Shown here: piece after piece, positions 17,998 to 27,083 of the stretch
Layout of the letters: the number at the start of each line of letters is the position of its first letter
Numbering within the stretch: the stretch's first letter is position 1
From: JBNKEI01 sp050288705
Lineage (GTDB): Bacteria; Myxococcota; Myxococcia; Myxococcales; UBA5297
Direction of reading: 5' to 3'
Length of the DNA: 51,667 nucleotides
NCBI GenBank assembly: GCA_050288705.1
Contig: JBNKEI010000175.1
Coordinates: 1-51,667 of the forward strand
Position numbers and translations under genes: made by a program
The notes under the pieces: generated by a model
The model's input: only the letters and a program-made list of their open reading frames with translations
Told to the model about the DNA's origin: nothing
Database searches by the model: none

Positions 17998-19602
17998 TCA
18001 TAACCGGGTGGTTTTTCCCGGTTTAACTACGGCAATCCATTGCCGCTGAACTTTTCCGGAAAAGTCCATCAAAATCACTGTATACGAGCCGGGAGGAAGG
18101 TGTTTGGAAAGTGGTGCTTTGCCCAAAAGAGAGTCTTGAACGTACGCTTTCCCGTGACCGGAAATTTCCAATTTTCCGAGCCGTGGTCGCCGCTTTTGGT
18201 GGCGAAGATGCGCAGAAGAAACCGAGTGCTTGGTAGGCATTAGTTGCGGGGGGAATTCAGTTTTGGGCTCTGACGGCATCGCCCAAACTGATTGAGGATC
18301 GGCAGCTTTTGTCTCTGGGGAGGAAGGAATTGGCTTATCATCCAATACTGTTTCTTGAAAAGTTAATCCCATACCAAATCCAAATAAAGCAAAAGCTATT
18401 GCCGCCAGAGAAACTTTTTGTTTAGTCCAGGTGCAAGCGAACTGCACAACATTCAGGGGAACTGCCACCAATTCTTGACCTGCTTTAAACAGAGCAGCAG
18501 GAAACTCGCCCACTACTCGCACCAGTTGCTTGCCTTTTTTGGGGCGTGTTGATGTTTCCGAAATCAAAGGAATTGCTTTTATTTTTCCAATAGGTTTCCA
18601 AGAAGGCAAATGCGAAGTATTGCAAGTAATAGAGGCGGTACTTTCGTAAAAAGGAATGGTTAGTGCTTTTTGAGCAGATTTTTCTCCAAAAAGCTCGGAA
18701 AGAAATAAAGACAATTTTGTGGGAGAGGGGGTCCAAGCTCGCTGCAAAAGAAACTCGTCTAATGCGTTGGCCATTTCTTCGGCAAATTGGAAACGGTTTT
18801 CCGGCTTTCTTTCCAAAGCTTTCATGATTATTTTTGCGAAAGAAAAAGGAATGTCCTCGCGAAACGCTCTCGGGCTGGGAATAGGGGCTTGAAGAATGGC
18901 CTTAACGGTTTCACAGTCGCTATTGCGGCGAAATAGGCGCTGTCCACTAATCATTTCGTAAAGCACAATTCCTAAAGAAAAAAGATCGGCTCGGTGATCG
19001 GCTGGTAAATACTTAAGTTGCTCAGGTGCTAAGTACCCTAATTTACCTTGAATAGATTGCGGAACACCCTTTCTTGCTGAAGGTGAAGAGTGAGTTTTGG
19101 CAATTCCAAAATCCACAATTTTTACTTCCCCTACAAAGGTAACTACTATATTCGAAGGGCTGATATCTCCATGTACAATTTCGTTGATATTTCCGTCTGC
19201 CCCTAGGTGACAATGCGCATAGGAAAGCCCATGGGCAACGCTGCTTCCGATTTGCGCGACAATTTCTATGGGGAGTGGACGAGAAAGATTTTGAGAATGA
19301 GTTAATATTGCAGAAAGGTTCTTTCCCGCCAAATATTCCATGCATAAATAGTAATTATCTTCATGTTGTCCAACTTCAAAAACCTGAATGATGTTAGGAT
19401 GATGCAATTGGGCGACAATGCGCGCTTCTTGAAAAAACATCGATAATATATCTGGATTTTCTGCTAGGTGGGGAAAGAGCCTTTTTAGTACCACCGTTTT
19501 TGTAAAACCTTGAGGTCCGCGAGCAGTGGCCAAATAAATATCCGCCATGCCGCCGCAAGCAAGTTTGGAGTGAACAGCATATTTTCCGAATAAAATGCTC
19601 AT
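17998..19602 (-). CDS. membrane Ser/Thr protein kinase with PEGA-like C-terminus
   Basis: A 534-residue Hanks-type kinase. The Gly-rich loop is LACGGMADIY (14-23), the ATP-anchoring Lys is Lys40 (VVLKR), the catalytic loop is HGDISPSN with Asp146, the DFG Asp is 164, and the APE motif is LAPEQ. The usual HRD arginine is Gly145, making this a non-RD kinase that may not need activation-loop phosphorylation. A single hydrophobic span near 394-413 would anchor it in the inner membrane, and the C-terminal 60 residues (GKLEISGHGKAYVQDSLLGK onward) resemble a PEGA domain outside. The neighbouring lipoproteins could be in the same surface programme, but no substrate is identifiable. Confidence 0.88.
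   Translation of the reverse strand: MSILFGKYAVHSKLACGGMADIYLATARGPQGFTKTVVLKRLFPHLAENPDILSMFFQEARIVAQLHHPNIIQVFEVGQHEDNYYLCMEYLAGKNLSAILTHSQNLSRPLPIEIVAQIGSSVAHGLSYAHCHLGADGNINEIVHGDISPSNIVVTFVGEVKIVDFGIAKTHSSPSARKGVPQSIQGKLGYLAPEQLKYLPADHRADLFSLGIVLYEMISGQRLFRRNSDCETVKAILQAPIPSPRAFREDIPFSFAKIIMKALERKPENRFQFAEEMANALDEFLLQRAWTPSPTKLSLFLSELFGEKSAQKALTIPFYESTASITCNTSHLPSWKPIGKIKAIPLISETSTRPKKGKQLVRVVGEFPAALFKAGQELVAVPLNVVQFACTWTKQKVSLAAIAFALFGFGMGLTFQETVLDDKPIPSSPETKAADPQSVWAMPSEPKTEFPPQLMPTKHSVSSAHLRHQKRRPRLGKLEISGHGKAYVQDSLLGKAPLSKHLPPGSYTVILMDFSGKVQRQWIAVVKPGKTTRL
18002..18023. terminator. hairpin at the convergent end of lipoprotein and kinase genes
   Basis: AACCGGG (18002-18008) and CCCGGTT (18017-18023) form a perfect 7-bp stem with an 8-nt loop. 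It is 8 nt past the stop of the lipoprotein gene and inside the last codons of the kinase gene. There is no T-tract, so termination may be inefficient or Rho-dependent. Confidence 0.35.
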
Positions 19603-19877
19603 TGCTTCTCGGTTTTGGTTGAATAGACTTACATTTACCGCGACAATTTTAGCAGAGCTTTATTTTTCGGAGAATAAACAGGCAATAAAGCGCAACCTTG
19701 GTGGTCAGAGTATTGGCACCATACTAATGTCCGTCAGCACTATGATTGTGGCGATCAACGCACTGCTCCTGCGAAGGCACAATTCTAGGCAAGGTCATAA
19801 TTTACAGGAAGGATTCAAGGGCTCGAAGGAGCCGACATGATTTAGAGGCAGCACTAACCCAAAGGAGTACTACTATC

Positions 19878-20436
19878 ATGCAGAAAGCCTTTCTTCTCGC
19901 CGTCGGGGCGTTCACCCTCGCGGCGTGTGCATCTTCCCAGAAGCCACCAGAGGTAACACAGACAGGTCAGGCTCCAGAATCAGCGGGCAGCGCACAGACC
20001 AGGAACCATGCATGCCCTATGGCTGTAGAGGGCACCGTCGTCGAGGCCGCCGATATCGAGGGTGGCTCGGCACTGGTTTTCACGACCACTGGAGATGTTG
20101 GAGAGCTACGCCAGCGAGTTACTCAGATGGCGGAGATACATAACGCGTGTCAGGCCCGGCGCGGAAATGATGATGGGTCCATCAGAGCCGACAGGGGAAA
20201 GCCGGGGGCGGGCTAGCGATAGACCAGCACATGCCGCACCAGGCCGAATGATGATGAGAATGGTACCGGCATCGGCTCGCGTCGAGGAGGTCCCGGGCGG
20301 CGCGCGCATGGTCTTAACACCAGAAGATCCCGGTGACCTAGATGCATTGCGGCAGCATGTCGCTCAGATGGCCGAACACATGAAATCCGGCCGGTGTCCA
20401 ATGATGACGAGCCCGCCGAGCAAAGAACAATACTAA
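19878..20436 (+). pseudogene. frameshifted two-repeat lipoprotein gene
   Basis: The first frame starts at ATG 19878, 11 nt after an AAGGAG site, and encodes a lipoprotein signal with lipobox LAAC, then CPMAVEGTVVEAADIEGGS and a helix GELRQRVTQMAEIHN. That frame runs into a stop at 20216. The next frame (+1) continues with EMMMGPSEPTG, then ARVEEVPGGARMVLTPEDP, DALRQHVAQMAEHM and a closing CPMM, ending at 20436. The two halves are clear repeats of the same unit (a V-x-D/E-x-x-GGA core followed by LRQ-V-QMAE), and joined they resemble a known type of myxobacterial lipoprotein. The shift falls between about 20130 and 20200. The segment is much richer in G and C than its neighbours. It could be a decayed transferred gene, a sequencing indel, or two separate frames. 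Confidence 0.6.
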
Positions 20437-20459
20437 AAACTAAATAAGGCTGCCAAAAT

Positions 20460-20894
20460 CTAAATGCCTAGAGGCTTAGCAGTCCTATTCGGCAGCGCAT
20501 TAGGCCCGATAATTCTCACCATCTTGGCCCAACGTTCTGCCGCTGCGGCCATTGCTTCGTCTAAATAGCGGTCAATTTGACGTCGTTCAGCTCCTGTAAA
20601 AGCATGGTGACGCAGGCTAATTGTTTCCCAAAGCGAAAGACGCAGCAGCGAAAACTCTTGCAACAATCCGCGAATTCCCCCCTGGGGTTGCGAAAGAACC
20701 AGCACTACTCCTCGGTGCCAAGGTTCAGGAGGGCTAATCGTGCTTCGAGCTGCGCGTGCTAAATCGTGAAGTAGAACTGGGGCAGCCATATGTAAAGAAG
20801 GTTCCTCAAAATTAAGCTCGCTGGTAACTTTGGTATGAAAGCGGCTTAATATCTCCTGCAGATTTTCTTCAATCCACAATCCCACGCCCATCAT
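20460..20894 (-). CDS. RsbRD_N-like stand-alone sensor-type protein
   Basis: A 145-residue helical protein resembling the N-terminal domain of RsbRD-type regulators and of some myxobacterial histidine kinases. The pattern HMAAPVLLHDLARAARS, then LLQEFSLLRLSLWETI, then RQIDRYLDEAMAAAAERW fits that family. No kinase or STAS domain follows, so it may be a solo sensor or a relic of a larger regulator. Two adjacent ATGs (20894 and 20891) lie 5 and 8 nt after an AGGGGG site, which I prefer to the upstream in-frame ATG at 20948. It is convergent with the frameshifted lipoprotein gene. The domain assignment is moderate and the function is inferred. Confidence 0.55.
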   Translation of the reverse strand: MMGVGLWIEENLQEILSRFHTKVTSELNFEEPSLHMAAPVLLHDLARAARSTISPPEPWHRGVVLVLSQPQGGIRGLLQEFSLLRLSLWETISLRHHAFTGAERRQIDRYLDEAMAAAAERWAKMVRIIGPNALPNRTAKPLGI

Positions 20895-21166
20895 GGTGCC
20901 CCCTAGTTCCAATTGGATTTCCAAAAAAACGGGCCTAAAGATGCGCACGGATAAGAAAACAAAGGAGCGAAGGCGAGCTCTTTTATTGGGGTGCTTTTGC
21001 TGGCTTTTCCGGCGGATGAATTATTAAGCCTGATCAAGGAATGGAAATTCCTTTTTTTGGAAAAAACTGTCGCTTCGGGCAATTTCAAAAAAACTTTGCC
21101 TTCCGCTAGATGCGTGCGTCAGTTGCGTAAAATCTACTGGGCTCGATTATTGCTAGGTCGGCTTCC

Positions 21167-23242
21167 GTGGATTCATTTGAATACTATACTTATTTGGCCA
21201 CCCGGATTTCTCCTAGCGACTTAGCTAAGGCTGCCGCGCGCAGATGTATTCAAAAAGCCTCTCAGGTGTTAGCTAAGCCGCTGCCCTCTTTAGAAGACCT
21301 ATTGGAAGCATTCTGTTCCGAAGACATGAATGATTTAGCATTAAAACTATCTTCACCTAGAGCGAGCTCGTTGTGGGCCGATGCCTCCAAAAGAGAAGAG
21401 ATTTCGCTAGCGGGCCAAGTCTTGCCAGGGTTTAGAGGAAAAATTGAAGCACGCGCGACTAATGCTTGGAGTCGAACATTTGATTTATTTGGAAAGGTTG
21501 TATCATTTGGGAAAAACGCAGACGGAATCGACTGGCATTTCGATTTTCTCAACGAGGGCGTATTCGATAAGAACGCCGAGGGGCGAGATTCATCTGTATG
21601 GAGCAAAGGGTTAGATCCGAAAGCTCCCTGGGCTTTGGCGCGGATGGAACAGTCCTTAGCTTTGGCGCAAGGGGTGTGGATTACCAAGTCAGAAGAAAAA
21701 CGCGCTGCTTTTGCGCACGAATTCACTTTGCAAGTACGGCATTTTGCAGCACACAATCCTTTTGGAAAAGGCGTAAATTGGACCTGTTCTATGGAGGTGG
21801 CTCTGCGGGCGATGAATTTGACGCTGGCTTACCTCATGATGCGTCATAGGCCTGAGCTGCAAGACCCAGAGTTCGCCATAATTTTTGTATTATTAATGGC
21901 CATTCAAGGAAAATTTGTGGAGCAAAATCTGGAAAACTGCGCTCCTATTCCTAATAATCACTATTTAGCCGATTTAGTTGGCTTGTTTCATTTGGGAATT
22001 GTTTTTCCTGAGTTACCCGGAGCAATACGCTGGCGGGAGCGCGCCGCAGAGGAAATCCAGAGACTGATGTTTTGCCAAGTGAGGGAGGATGGGTTTTCAT
22101 TTGAAGGTTCTACTTCTTATCACCGCCTGGTTTTAGAATTGTTTACTCTAGCTTATTTTGCTGCGCAAGCAAGTCGCATTGATTTTGGAAACAAATGGAA
22201 AGAGCGATTACATTCTATGTTTCGCGCAGTACGTACATATCTTTCTCCTAGCGGTCATGCGCCACAAATAGGGGACAATGACTCAGGAAGAGCCATTGCT
22301 CTAAGTGACCGAGTAGTTTTATTTCATGAGTATTTACTTCCCTTGGGAGCAGCGCTTTTTTTAGACCCCGAGCTCAAGCCAGAAGGCATTTCCTACTCGG
22401 AGGAAGCGCTTTTCTTAATGGGGAAACCCGGGTTAAAACGCTTCCAATCATTGCCCGAGTGTGGACCGTTGCAAAGTACTTCTCTTCCTAAATCTGGATT
22501 ATATTTTTTACGCAGCGGTGGTGCTTATTGTGCAATTTCTTGTGGGCCAAATGGACAAGCCGGAATAGGTGGACATAGTCACAATGACAAGTTGGGGGTG
22601 GAAATTCATTATGGGCAAAGAAAACTAGTTGTTGACCCTGGCACCTACTGTTACATAAGCTACCCAGATATTCGTAATTACTTTCGTTCCACTACTGCTC
22701 ATTCCACAGTGCAAGTTGGGGAATTAGAGCAGAATCGGATTTGCCAGGAACGTCTATTTGCATTACCAGACGATGCACGAGCACGGGCGCTTGTTTTCTC
22801 ATCAAGCCCAAAAAGAGAGAGATTTGTCGGGGAACATCGCGGTTATCAGCGTTTTTTTAAAGGCATGAGTCATTGTCGTTCGGTAGTTTGGGAAAAAGAT
22901 CTACAGGGATTTGTAATCACCGATCGTATTGATGGCGAGGGAATTCACCACATTGTTTCGCGTTTTCACCTTCCTGATGAGAAGGTTCGTCTTCGAAAAA
23001 TAGCCGAACAAGAACTGTGTCGAATTCAGGCAGCCAATATTGGATATCCCATTGGGGAGCAGGTGGTCGAACTCGGGCCATCTTCCTGGCCACGGGCGAT
23101 TTTATGCGTATCTACGGGGGCGAAAGTTTCCTTAGAACCTGCCTGGTACTCTCCAGGTTATGGTGTTCGGCGACTTTCCTTGTGCGTAAGAGTATGTGTT
23201 ATAGGGCAACTCCCAATCGAACTTAACGCAGTGATTTTGTAA
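21167..23242 (+). CDS. heparinase II/III family protein
   Basis: A 691-residue protein with the layout of heparinase II/III-like polysaccharide lyases: an N-terminal alpha-toroid (about 170-400, with NNHYLADLVGLFHLG and EDGFSFEGSTSYHRL) and a C-terminal beta-sheet domain beginning near FLRSGGAYCAISCG. The GIGGHSHNDKLGVEI segment contains the conserved His-Asp metal/active-site region, and DPGTYCYISYPDIRNYFRSTTAHSTVQV follows as in the family. These enzymes cleave uronic-acid polysaccharides or act in exopolysaccharide processing. I see no signal peptide, so it may act in the cytoplasm. The GTG at 21167 is assumed as start; a CTG at 21137 is the only other in-frame candidate before a stop at 21128. 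No polysaccharide synthesis genes are adjacent. Confidence 0.85.
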   Translation: MDSFEYYTYLATRISPSDLAKAAARRCIQKASQVLAKPLPSLEDLLEAFCSEDMNDLALKLSSPRASSLWADASKREEISLAGQVLPGFRGKIEARATNAWSRTFDLFGKVVSFGKNADGIDWHFDFLNEGVFDKNAEGRDSSVWSKGLDPKAPWALARMEQSLALAQGVWITKSEEKRAAFAHEFTLQVRHFAAHNPFGKGVNWTCSMEVALRAMNLTLAYLMMRHRPELQDPEFAIIFVLLMAIQGKFVEQNLENCAPIPNNHYLADLVGLFHLGIVFPELPGAIRWRERAAEEIQRLMFCQVREDGFSFEGSTSYHRLVLELFTLAYFAAQASRIDFGNKWKERLHSMFRAVRTYLSPSGHAPQIGDNDSGRAIALSDRVVLFHEYLLPLGAALFLDPELKPEGISYSEEALFLMGKPGLKRFQSLPECGPLQSTSLPKSGLYFLRSGGAYCAISCGPNGQAGIGGHSHNDKLGVEIHYGQRKLVVDPGTYCYISYPDIRNYFRSTTAHSTVQVGELEQNRICQERLFALPDDARARALVFSSSPKRERFVGEHRGYQRFFKGMSHCRSVVWEKDLQGFVITDRIDGEGIHHIVSRFHLPDEKVRLRKIAEQELCRIQAANIGYPIGEQVVELGPSSWPRAILCVSTGAKVSLEPAWYSPGYGVRRLSLCVRVCVIGQLPIELNAVIL

Positions 23243-23416
23243 TACGGCGGTAGAGCATTCCTGTTCGTATAAACTTCGTTTCAGTTGAATATAGAACGGC
23301 ATTACTATTTCCAGAGTTTTTCAGAGCACGGTTGTGCGCGAACCAACCTTGGTGACATGTAGGTAATTGCATTTTCGCTTTTGCGTGGCCGTGAGCGAGA
23401 ATAAAAATATCAAAAT

Positions 23417-23482
23417 ACGCGAGATTAGGCTTCCCATGTTTATCTGTTCGCCGTAAAGTCTCGTAAAAATCTATTCTCGCGT
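23417..23482 (+). promoter_or_regulatory. inverted repeat in the leader of the HU-like gene
   Basis: ACGCGAGA (23417-23424) and TCTCGCGT (23475-23482) are perfect inverted copies separated by 50 nt, ending 21 nt before the HU-like start codon. They could pair in the mRNA leader or serve as a protein-binding pair. I found no defensible promoter in the surrounding 260-base gap. Confidence 0.3.
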
Positions 23483-23503
23483 GAAAATCGTGAAGGAGAT
23501 TCT

Positions 23504-23815
23504 ATGGCAGCAAAAGTGATGTCCAAATCCGAGCTGATTCAAAAAATCGCAGACGAGTTCGCTGATAAGTTTACTCGTAAGGATGTGAAGGGAATGCTAG
23601 AAATTCTGGTGCAGGTAGGGCACAAGGAGCTAAAGAAGACCGGAACTTTTGTATTGCCAGGTATGGCAAAGTTTGTGGTCGTCAAGAAGCCAGCTACCAA
23701 AGCTCGAAAAGGCGTCAACCCATTTACAGGCGAAGCAACGGTGTTCAAGGCGAAGCCTGCTCGTAAAGTAATTAAGGCTCGACCGCTTAAAGCGGCCAAA
23801 GATGCCATCGCGTAA
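23504..23815 (+). CDS. HU-family DNA-binding protein
   Basis: A 103-residue nucleoid protein of the HU/IHF family, which bends and compacts DNA as a dimer. The helical part SKSELIQKIADEFADKF and the beta-arm region FVLPGMAKFVVVKKPATKARKGVNPFTGE match the family, with the GVNPFTGE turn in place of the usual RNPxTG. The C-terminus adds a Lys/Ala-rich tail (KAKPARKVIKARPLKAAKD), longer than in typical 90-residue HU. An AAGGAG site 6 nt upstream fixes the start. It is monocistronic by appearance, followed by a hairpin. Confidence 0.88.
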   Translation: MAAKVMSKSELIQKIADEFADKFTRKDVKGMLEILVQVGHKELKKTGTFVLPGMAKFVVVKKPATKARKGVNPFTGEATVFKAKPARKVIKARPLKAAKDAIA

Positions 23816-23831
23816 GATGGTAGTAATCTTT

Positions 23832-23863
23832 CCGGCGATTTCGAATTGTTTTGACATCGCCGG
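23832..23863 (+). terminator. hairpin downstream of the HU-like gene
   Basis: CCGGCGAT (23832-23839) and ATCGCCGG (23856-23863) form a perfect 8-bp stem around a 16-nt loop, 16 nt past the stop codon. Only a few T residues follow, so it may be a terminator or an mRNA-stabilising hairpin. Confidence 0.55.
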
Positions 23864-24313
23864 ATTGTATTCATTTGCCAGTCACTATTGTAGAAGAAAT
23901 GAAATATTGTAGTAGTGATTTTATATGGTTTTTTAATTTGTAACTATTCAATATTACCATTTCGCGAGTAACCAAAAATTGAAAACCACGGTCTATCCGA
24001 GCGTAATGCCGCAGGCATGAAATCGAGAAAGCCTTGGGTCTCGACAAGCTCGGCCTGAACCGATTTCTTGCAGTCTTTTGTTATCAATAAATAAGGGTGC
24101 TGAATAGTTACATTAATTTTTCTGTTGGCGACTTTTAAAACAATAGAGTTTATAGCTACCTGCTCATGGCTATCTGAGGATCGGTGGACAAAACGATCGG
24201 ATTTTAAGTACTGTATATGTTGGTGGGCTCATTCATTGTACGCGGTAGTAAGTTATATAAATGAACTGTAGCTGGTCCTCTTGAGAAAAGACGGAAGTCC
24301 ATTTGGAGACGTT
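23864..24313. other. intergenic, no gene seen
   Basis: About 450 bases between the HU-like terminator hairpin and the epimerase gene. I find no open frame with recognisable content and no RNA gene. The upstream TTG at 24281 is in frame with the epimerase but has no ribosome site. Confidence 0.45.
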
Positions 24314-25360
24314 ATGGCATGTTGGTTAGTAACCGGAGGCTCCGGCTTTTTGGGAATTAATTTTATTCGTAAATTGGTAAGTCAAGGGCACTCAGTAGTG
24401 TCTTTGGACAGAGAGCCGTTTGAATATGAAGACATGATGGATAAAGTAGATCATGTCCAGGGTGATATTCGTGATCGGGAAGTAGTAAACCGCTGCATGA
24501 AAAAGGGTGTGGAAGTGGTTATGCATGGCGCTGCCGCTTTGCCGCTGTGTCAGCGCCAAGACATTATGACTTCCAACGTGGAAGGAACGGAGAATGTACT
24601 TTCTTCCGCATGGGCGCACGGGTGTAGATTAGCTATTTATATTTCTTCTACTGCGGTTTACGGAATCCCTAAAAAGCATCCTCTTTTCGAAGATGACCCA
24701 TTGGTCGGAGTGGGGTCGTACGGGAAAAGCAAAATACAGGCTGAACGGAGGGTAAAAAATTATCGAGAAAAAGGCATGATTATTCCCATCATCCGGCCCA
24801 AATCTTTTGTGGGGCCCGAACGGTTGGGCGTATTTGCTATTTTTTATCAATGGGCCTCCGAGGGGCGGTCATTTCCGATGATCGGAAGAGGGCGAAATTT
24901 ATATCAATTGCTAGACGTGGAAGATTTATGTGACGCGATAATAATGGCCTCGCAGCATTCGCGGGGCGACGAAATTAATACCGAATTCAATATCGGTGCT
25001 AAAGCGTTTTCCACTATGCGCGAAGACTACCAGGTGGTTTTGGATCGCGCTGGCTTCGGGAAAAAAATCCGTGAATTTCCTGCTTCTTTGGCGGTTATGG
25101 GTTTGGAAGTTCTAGATTTTTTTGGCCTTTCGCCTCTGTATCCATGGGTATATAAAACTGCCACTCGCGATTCGTTTGTCTCGGTAGAAAAAGCGGAAAA
25201 AACTTTTAGCTTTTCACCGCAATTTTCTAACCAGGACGCGTTATTGCGTAATTTCGAGTGGTTTCTGGCTAATCGAGAAAGAATAAGCAAATCAGCGGGT
25301 AATACTCATCGAGTGGCATGGCGGCAGGGGGTATTGGGGTTGGCAAAGTATATGTTTTAG
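24314..25360 (+). CDS. NAD-dependent epimerase/dehydratase (extended SDR)
   Basis: A 348-residue extended short-chain dehydrogenase, the type that modifies nucleotide sugars or, in some members, other carbonyl substrates. The NAD-binding TGGSGFLG is at residues 7-14, the acidic specificity residue is in SLDREPF, the active-site Ser/Thr is in ISSTAVYG (111-117), and the catalytic Tyr136 and Lys140 lie in YGKSK. ATG 24314 has a GGAG ribosome site 5 nt before it; TTG 24281 upstream is in frame but has no site. A small protein gene follows 29 nt downstream on the same strand and a class V PLP enzyme after that. The substrate cannot be told from sequence. Confidence 0.88.
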   Translation: MACWLVTGGSGFLGINFIRKLVSQGHSVVSLDREPFEYEDMMDKVDHVQGDIRDREVVNRCMKKGVEVVMHGAAALPLCQRQDIMTSNVEGTENVLSSAWAHGCRLAIYISSTAVYGIPKKHPLFEDDPLVGVGSYGKSKIQAERRVKNYREKGMIIPIIRPKSFVGPERLGVFAIFYQWASEGRSFPMIGRGRNLYQLLDVEDLCDAIIMASQHSRGDEINTEFNIGAKAFSTMREDYQVVLDRAGFGKKIREFPASLAVMGLEVLDFFGLSPLYPWVYKTATRDSFVSVEKAEKTFSFSPQFSNQDALLRNFEWFLANRERISKSAGNTHRVAWRQGVLGLAKYMF

Positions 25361-25389
25361 TGTCTTAATATTGGGAGGGAGTAACTATT

Positions 25390-25791
25390 ATGGATAGGGA
25401 TATCATCATCGATAATGAATTTTTAACTCTTTGGTACTACCCAGGGGAGAAGATTGTTCATCACCAGATTCATAAATATATATTCGGTGCTCCTTTGCGT
25501 GAGGGCTTGCTCCGGGGCGCGGAGCTGCTCAAGACTCATGGGGCCACCAAGTGGTTATCAGACGATCGGAACAACTCGGCTTTGCATCCCAGTGACATGG
25601 AGTGGGGTAGGACATTCTGGTTTCCTCTGGTATGCGAAGCAGGGTGGAAATACTGGGCGATGTTGCCCCCGCTTAAAGTCTTAGGCCAAATGAACTTAAA
25701 AAATCTTTCTAAAGTGTCCGAAACGAACGGAATCTCTGTCGCCGTATTCAAAGGACTCGAGGAAGCCATGGCATGGCTTCGTAGTATGTAG
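25390..25791 (+). CDS. small protein, possibly STAS/SpoIIAA-like
   Basis: A 133-residue soluble protein. The pattern LTLWYYPGEKIVHHQIHKYIFG, then GATKWLSDDRNNSAL, then DMEWGRTFWFPLV and a closing FKGLEEAMAWLRSM resembles a family of small SpoIIAA/STAS-like proteins in myxobacteria and Bacteroidetes whose function is not established. A GGGAGGG ribosome site lies about 12 nt before the ATG. It follows the epimerase gene by 29 nt, so it may be co-transcribed. The fold assignment is tentative. Confidence 0.55.
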   Translation: MDRDIIIDNEFLTLWYYPGEKIVHHQIHKYIFGAPLREGLLRGAELLKTHGATKWLSDDRNNSALHPSDMEWGRTFWFPLVCEAGWKYWAMLPPLKVLGQMNLKNLSKVSETNGISVAVFKGLEEAMAWLRSM

Positions 25792-25932
25792 TATTGAATG
25801 TCGAGCTCGGCTTGCGCTATGAAGGTTGCATAGTCTAAAAATATCTTGTCTAAAAAATATCTTAGCAATGCCTAGAAAAAACTGATACTTGCTTAGAAGT
25901 CGAAAGTGTTCATTTTTAGTAAGAGGAATATA

Positions 25933-27069
25933 ATGGAGTTTGTTTCTTTGAAAAGTGAATTTCCCTTTTGCAATAATTTCATTAATTTAAACAATGCTGG
26001 TATTTGTCCGCCTCCCATGAGATCGGTTAGGGCGGTGCAACAATATCACCAGGCCTTGGCCCAAAATGGAGTTCGGGCTTTGATGGGTGAATTGGTTGGT
26101 TATGGTGAACAAGTGCGGGCATCTTTATCTCGCATTTTGGGGTGTGGAGCAAACGAAATCGCCATTACTCATAATACTGCTGAGGGTTTAAATTTTATTG
26201 CCCAAGGCTACCCATTTCAACCGGGAGACCTGGTTCTTACATCAAATCGTGAGTATTCGTGTAATGTTCTGGTCTGGAAAAATCTTGCTAGTCGCGGAGT
26301 AGAAGTGATTATGGTTCCGGAAATAGACGGAGAAGTACGTTTAGCAGATATTCAGGCAAATTGGTCTTCCAGAATAAAACTGGTCTCTCTTTCCGCGATA
26401 CAATGGTGTTCAGGGTGCCGACTTGACATCGAATCGATAGGGTTATGGTGCGAATCACAAAGAGTGCCACTAGTAATAGATGCAGCGCAGGCAGTTGGAG
26501 CAATTAAGCTTGATGTTAAAAAAATGCGAATTGCTGCCCTGTCCTGTCCGGCGTGGAAGTGGTTATGGGGGCCGTTAGGGGTGGGCTTTTTATATATTGA
26601 TTCGGACTGGGTAGATAAAATCAAACCTGTTTTTGTGGGAGCGGAAAACGTTGCGTCCTGGAATGATCCACTTTGCTATGATTTGATTTTTCGCCAAGGT
26701 ATGGCAAAGTTTCAATACTCCACTCTTAATTATGCGGATATTGTTCAGTGGTCTTCGGGTTTGAAATTGATTGAGTTGTTGGGAATTGAAAGAATCGAAA
26801 AGAGGCTGTTAGGAATAGTGGAAAAATTCCAGAATGTGGTGCAAGACTGTGGAGGAAAAATTTACGGAAATTTTAACTGTCAGGGTCGTTCGGGTATATT
26901 TTCATTCACACACCCAAAACTGTTGTCCAAAGAAATTCTTCAGCAATTATCAGCTCGTGACGTTGTTGCTCAAGTTCGTGATGGTCGGGTGCGGGTTGCT
27001 CCTCATGTGTATTTAGACAGTGAAGATGTAGCTCGATTTGGTGCTGTCTTGGCCCAAATAGTCGGCTAG
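25933..27069 (+). CDS. class V aminotransferase-fold PLP enzyme
   Basis: A 378-residue PLP enzyme of the class V family (cysteine desulfurase, isopenicillin N epimerase and related enzymes). The PLP-ring Asp is Asp183 (VIDAAQAVGA) and the Schiff-base lysine is Lys209 in CPAWKWLWGPLGVGFLY. The FINLNNAGICPPP start and THNTAEGLNF segment fit the epimerase-like branch more than IscS, and no catalytic desulfurase Cys loop is apparent, so iron-sulphur assembly is unlikely. ATG 25933 follows an AGAGGA site by 5 nt, preferred over the upstream GTG at 25906. The gene stands after the small STAS-like gene and has no pathway neighbours, so substrate is unknown. Confidence 0.82.
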   Translation: MEFVSLKSEFPFCNNFINLNNAGICPPPMRSVRAVQQYHQALAQNGVRALMGELVGYGEQVRASLSRILGCGANEIAITHNTAEGLNFIAQGYPFQPGDLVLTSNREYSCNVLVWKNLASRGVEVIMVPEIDGEVRLADIQANWSSRIKLVSLSAIQWCSGCRLDIESIGLWCESQRVPLVIDAAQAVGAIKLDVKKMRIAALSCPAWKWLWGPLGVGFLYIDSDWVDKIKPVFVGAENVASWNDPLCYDLIFRQGMAKFQYSTLNYADIVQWSSGLKLIELLGIERIEKRLLGIVEKFQNVVQDCGGKIYGNFNCQGRSGIFSFTHPKLLSKEILQQLSARDVVAQVRDGRVRVAPHVYLDSEDVARFGAVLAQIVG

Positions 27070-27083
27070 AATAATCTTTCTGC

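Noticed and set aside
19595..19840. Short plus-strand frame at the kinase 5' end
   Set aside because: It overlaps the kinase start, has no recognisable content and no ribosome site.
20130..20216. Programmed frameshift in the lipoprotein gene
   Set aside because: I see no slippery heptamer or stimulatory structure at the break, so decay or sequencing error is the simpler reading.
20991..21224. Separate open frame overlapping the start of the heparinase gene, considered as a frameshifted N-terminus
   Set aside because: The heparinase frame already contains the YLATRISPSDLAKAAARR segment expected near its N-terminus, and the other frame shows no match. The GTG start at 21167 is enough.
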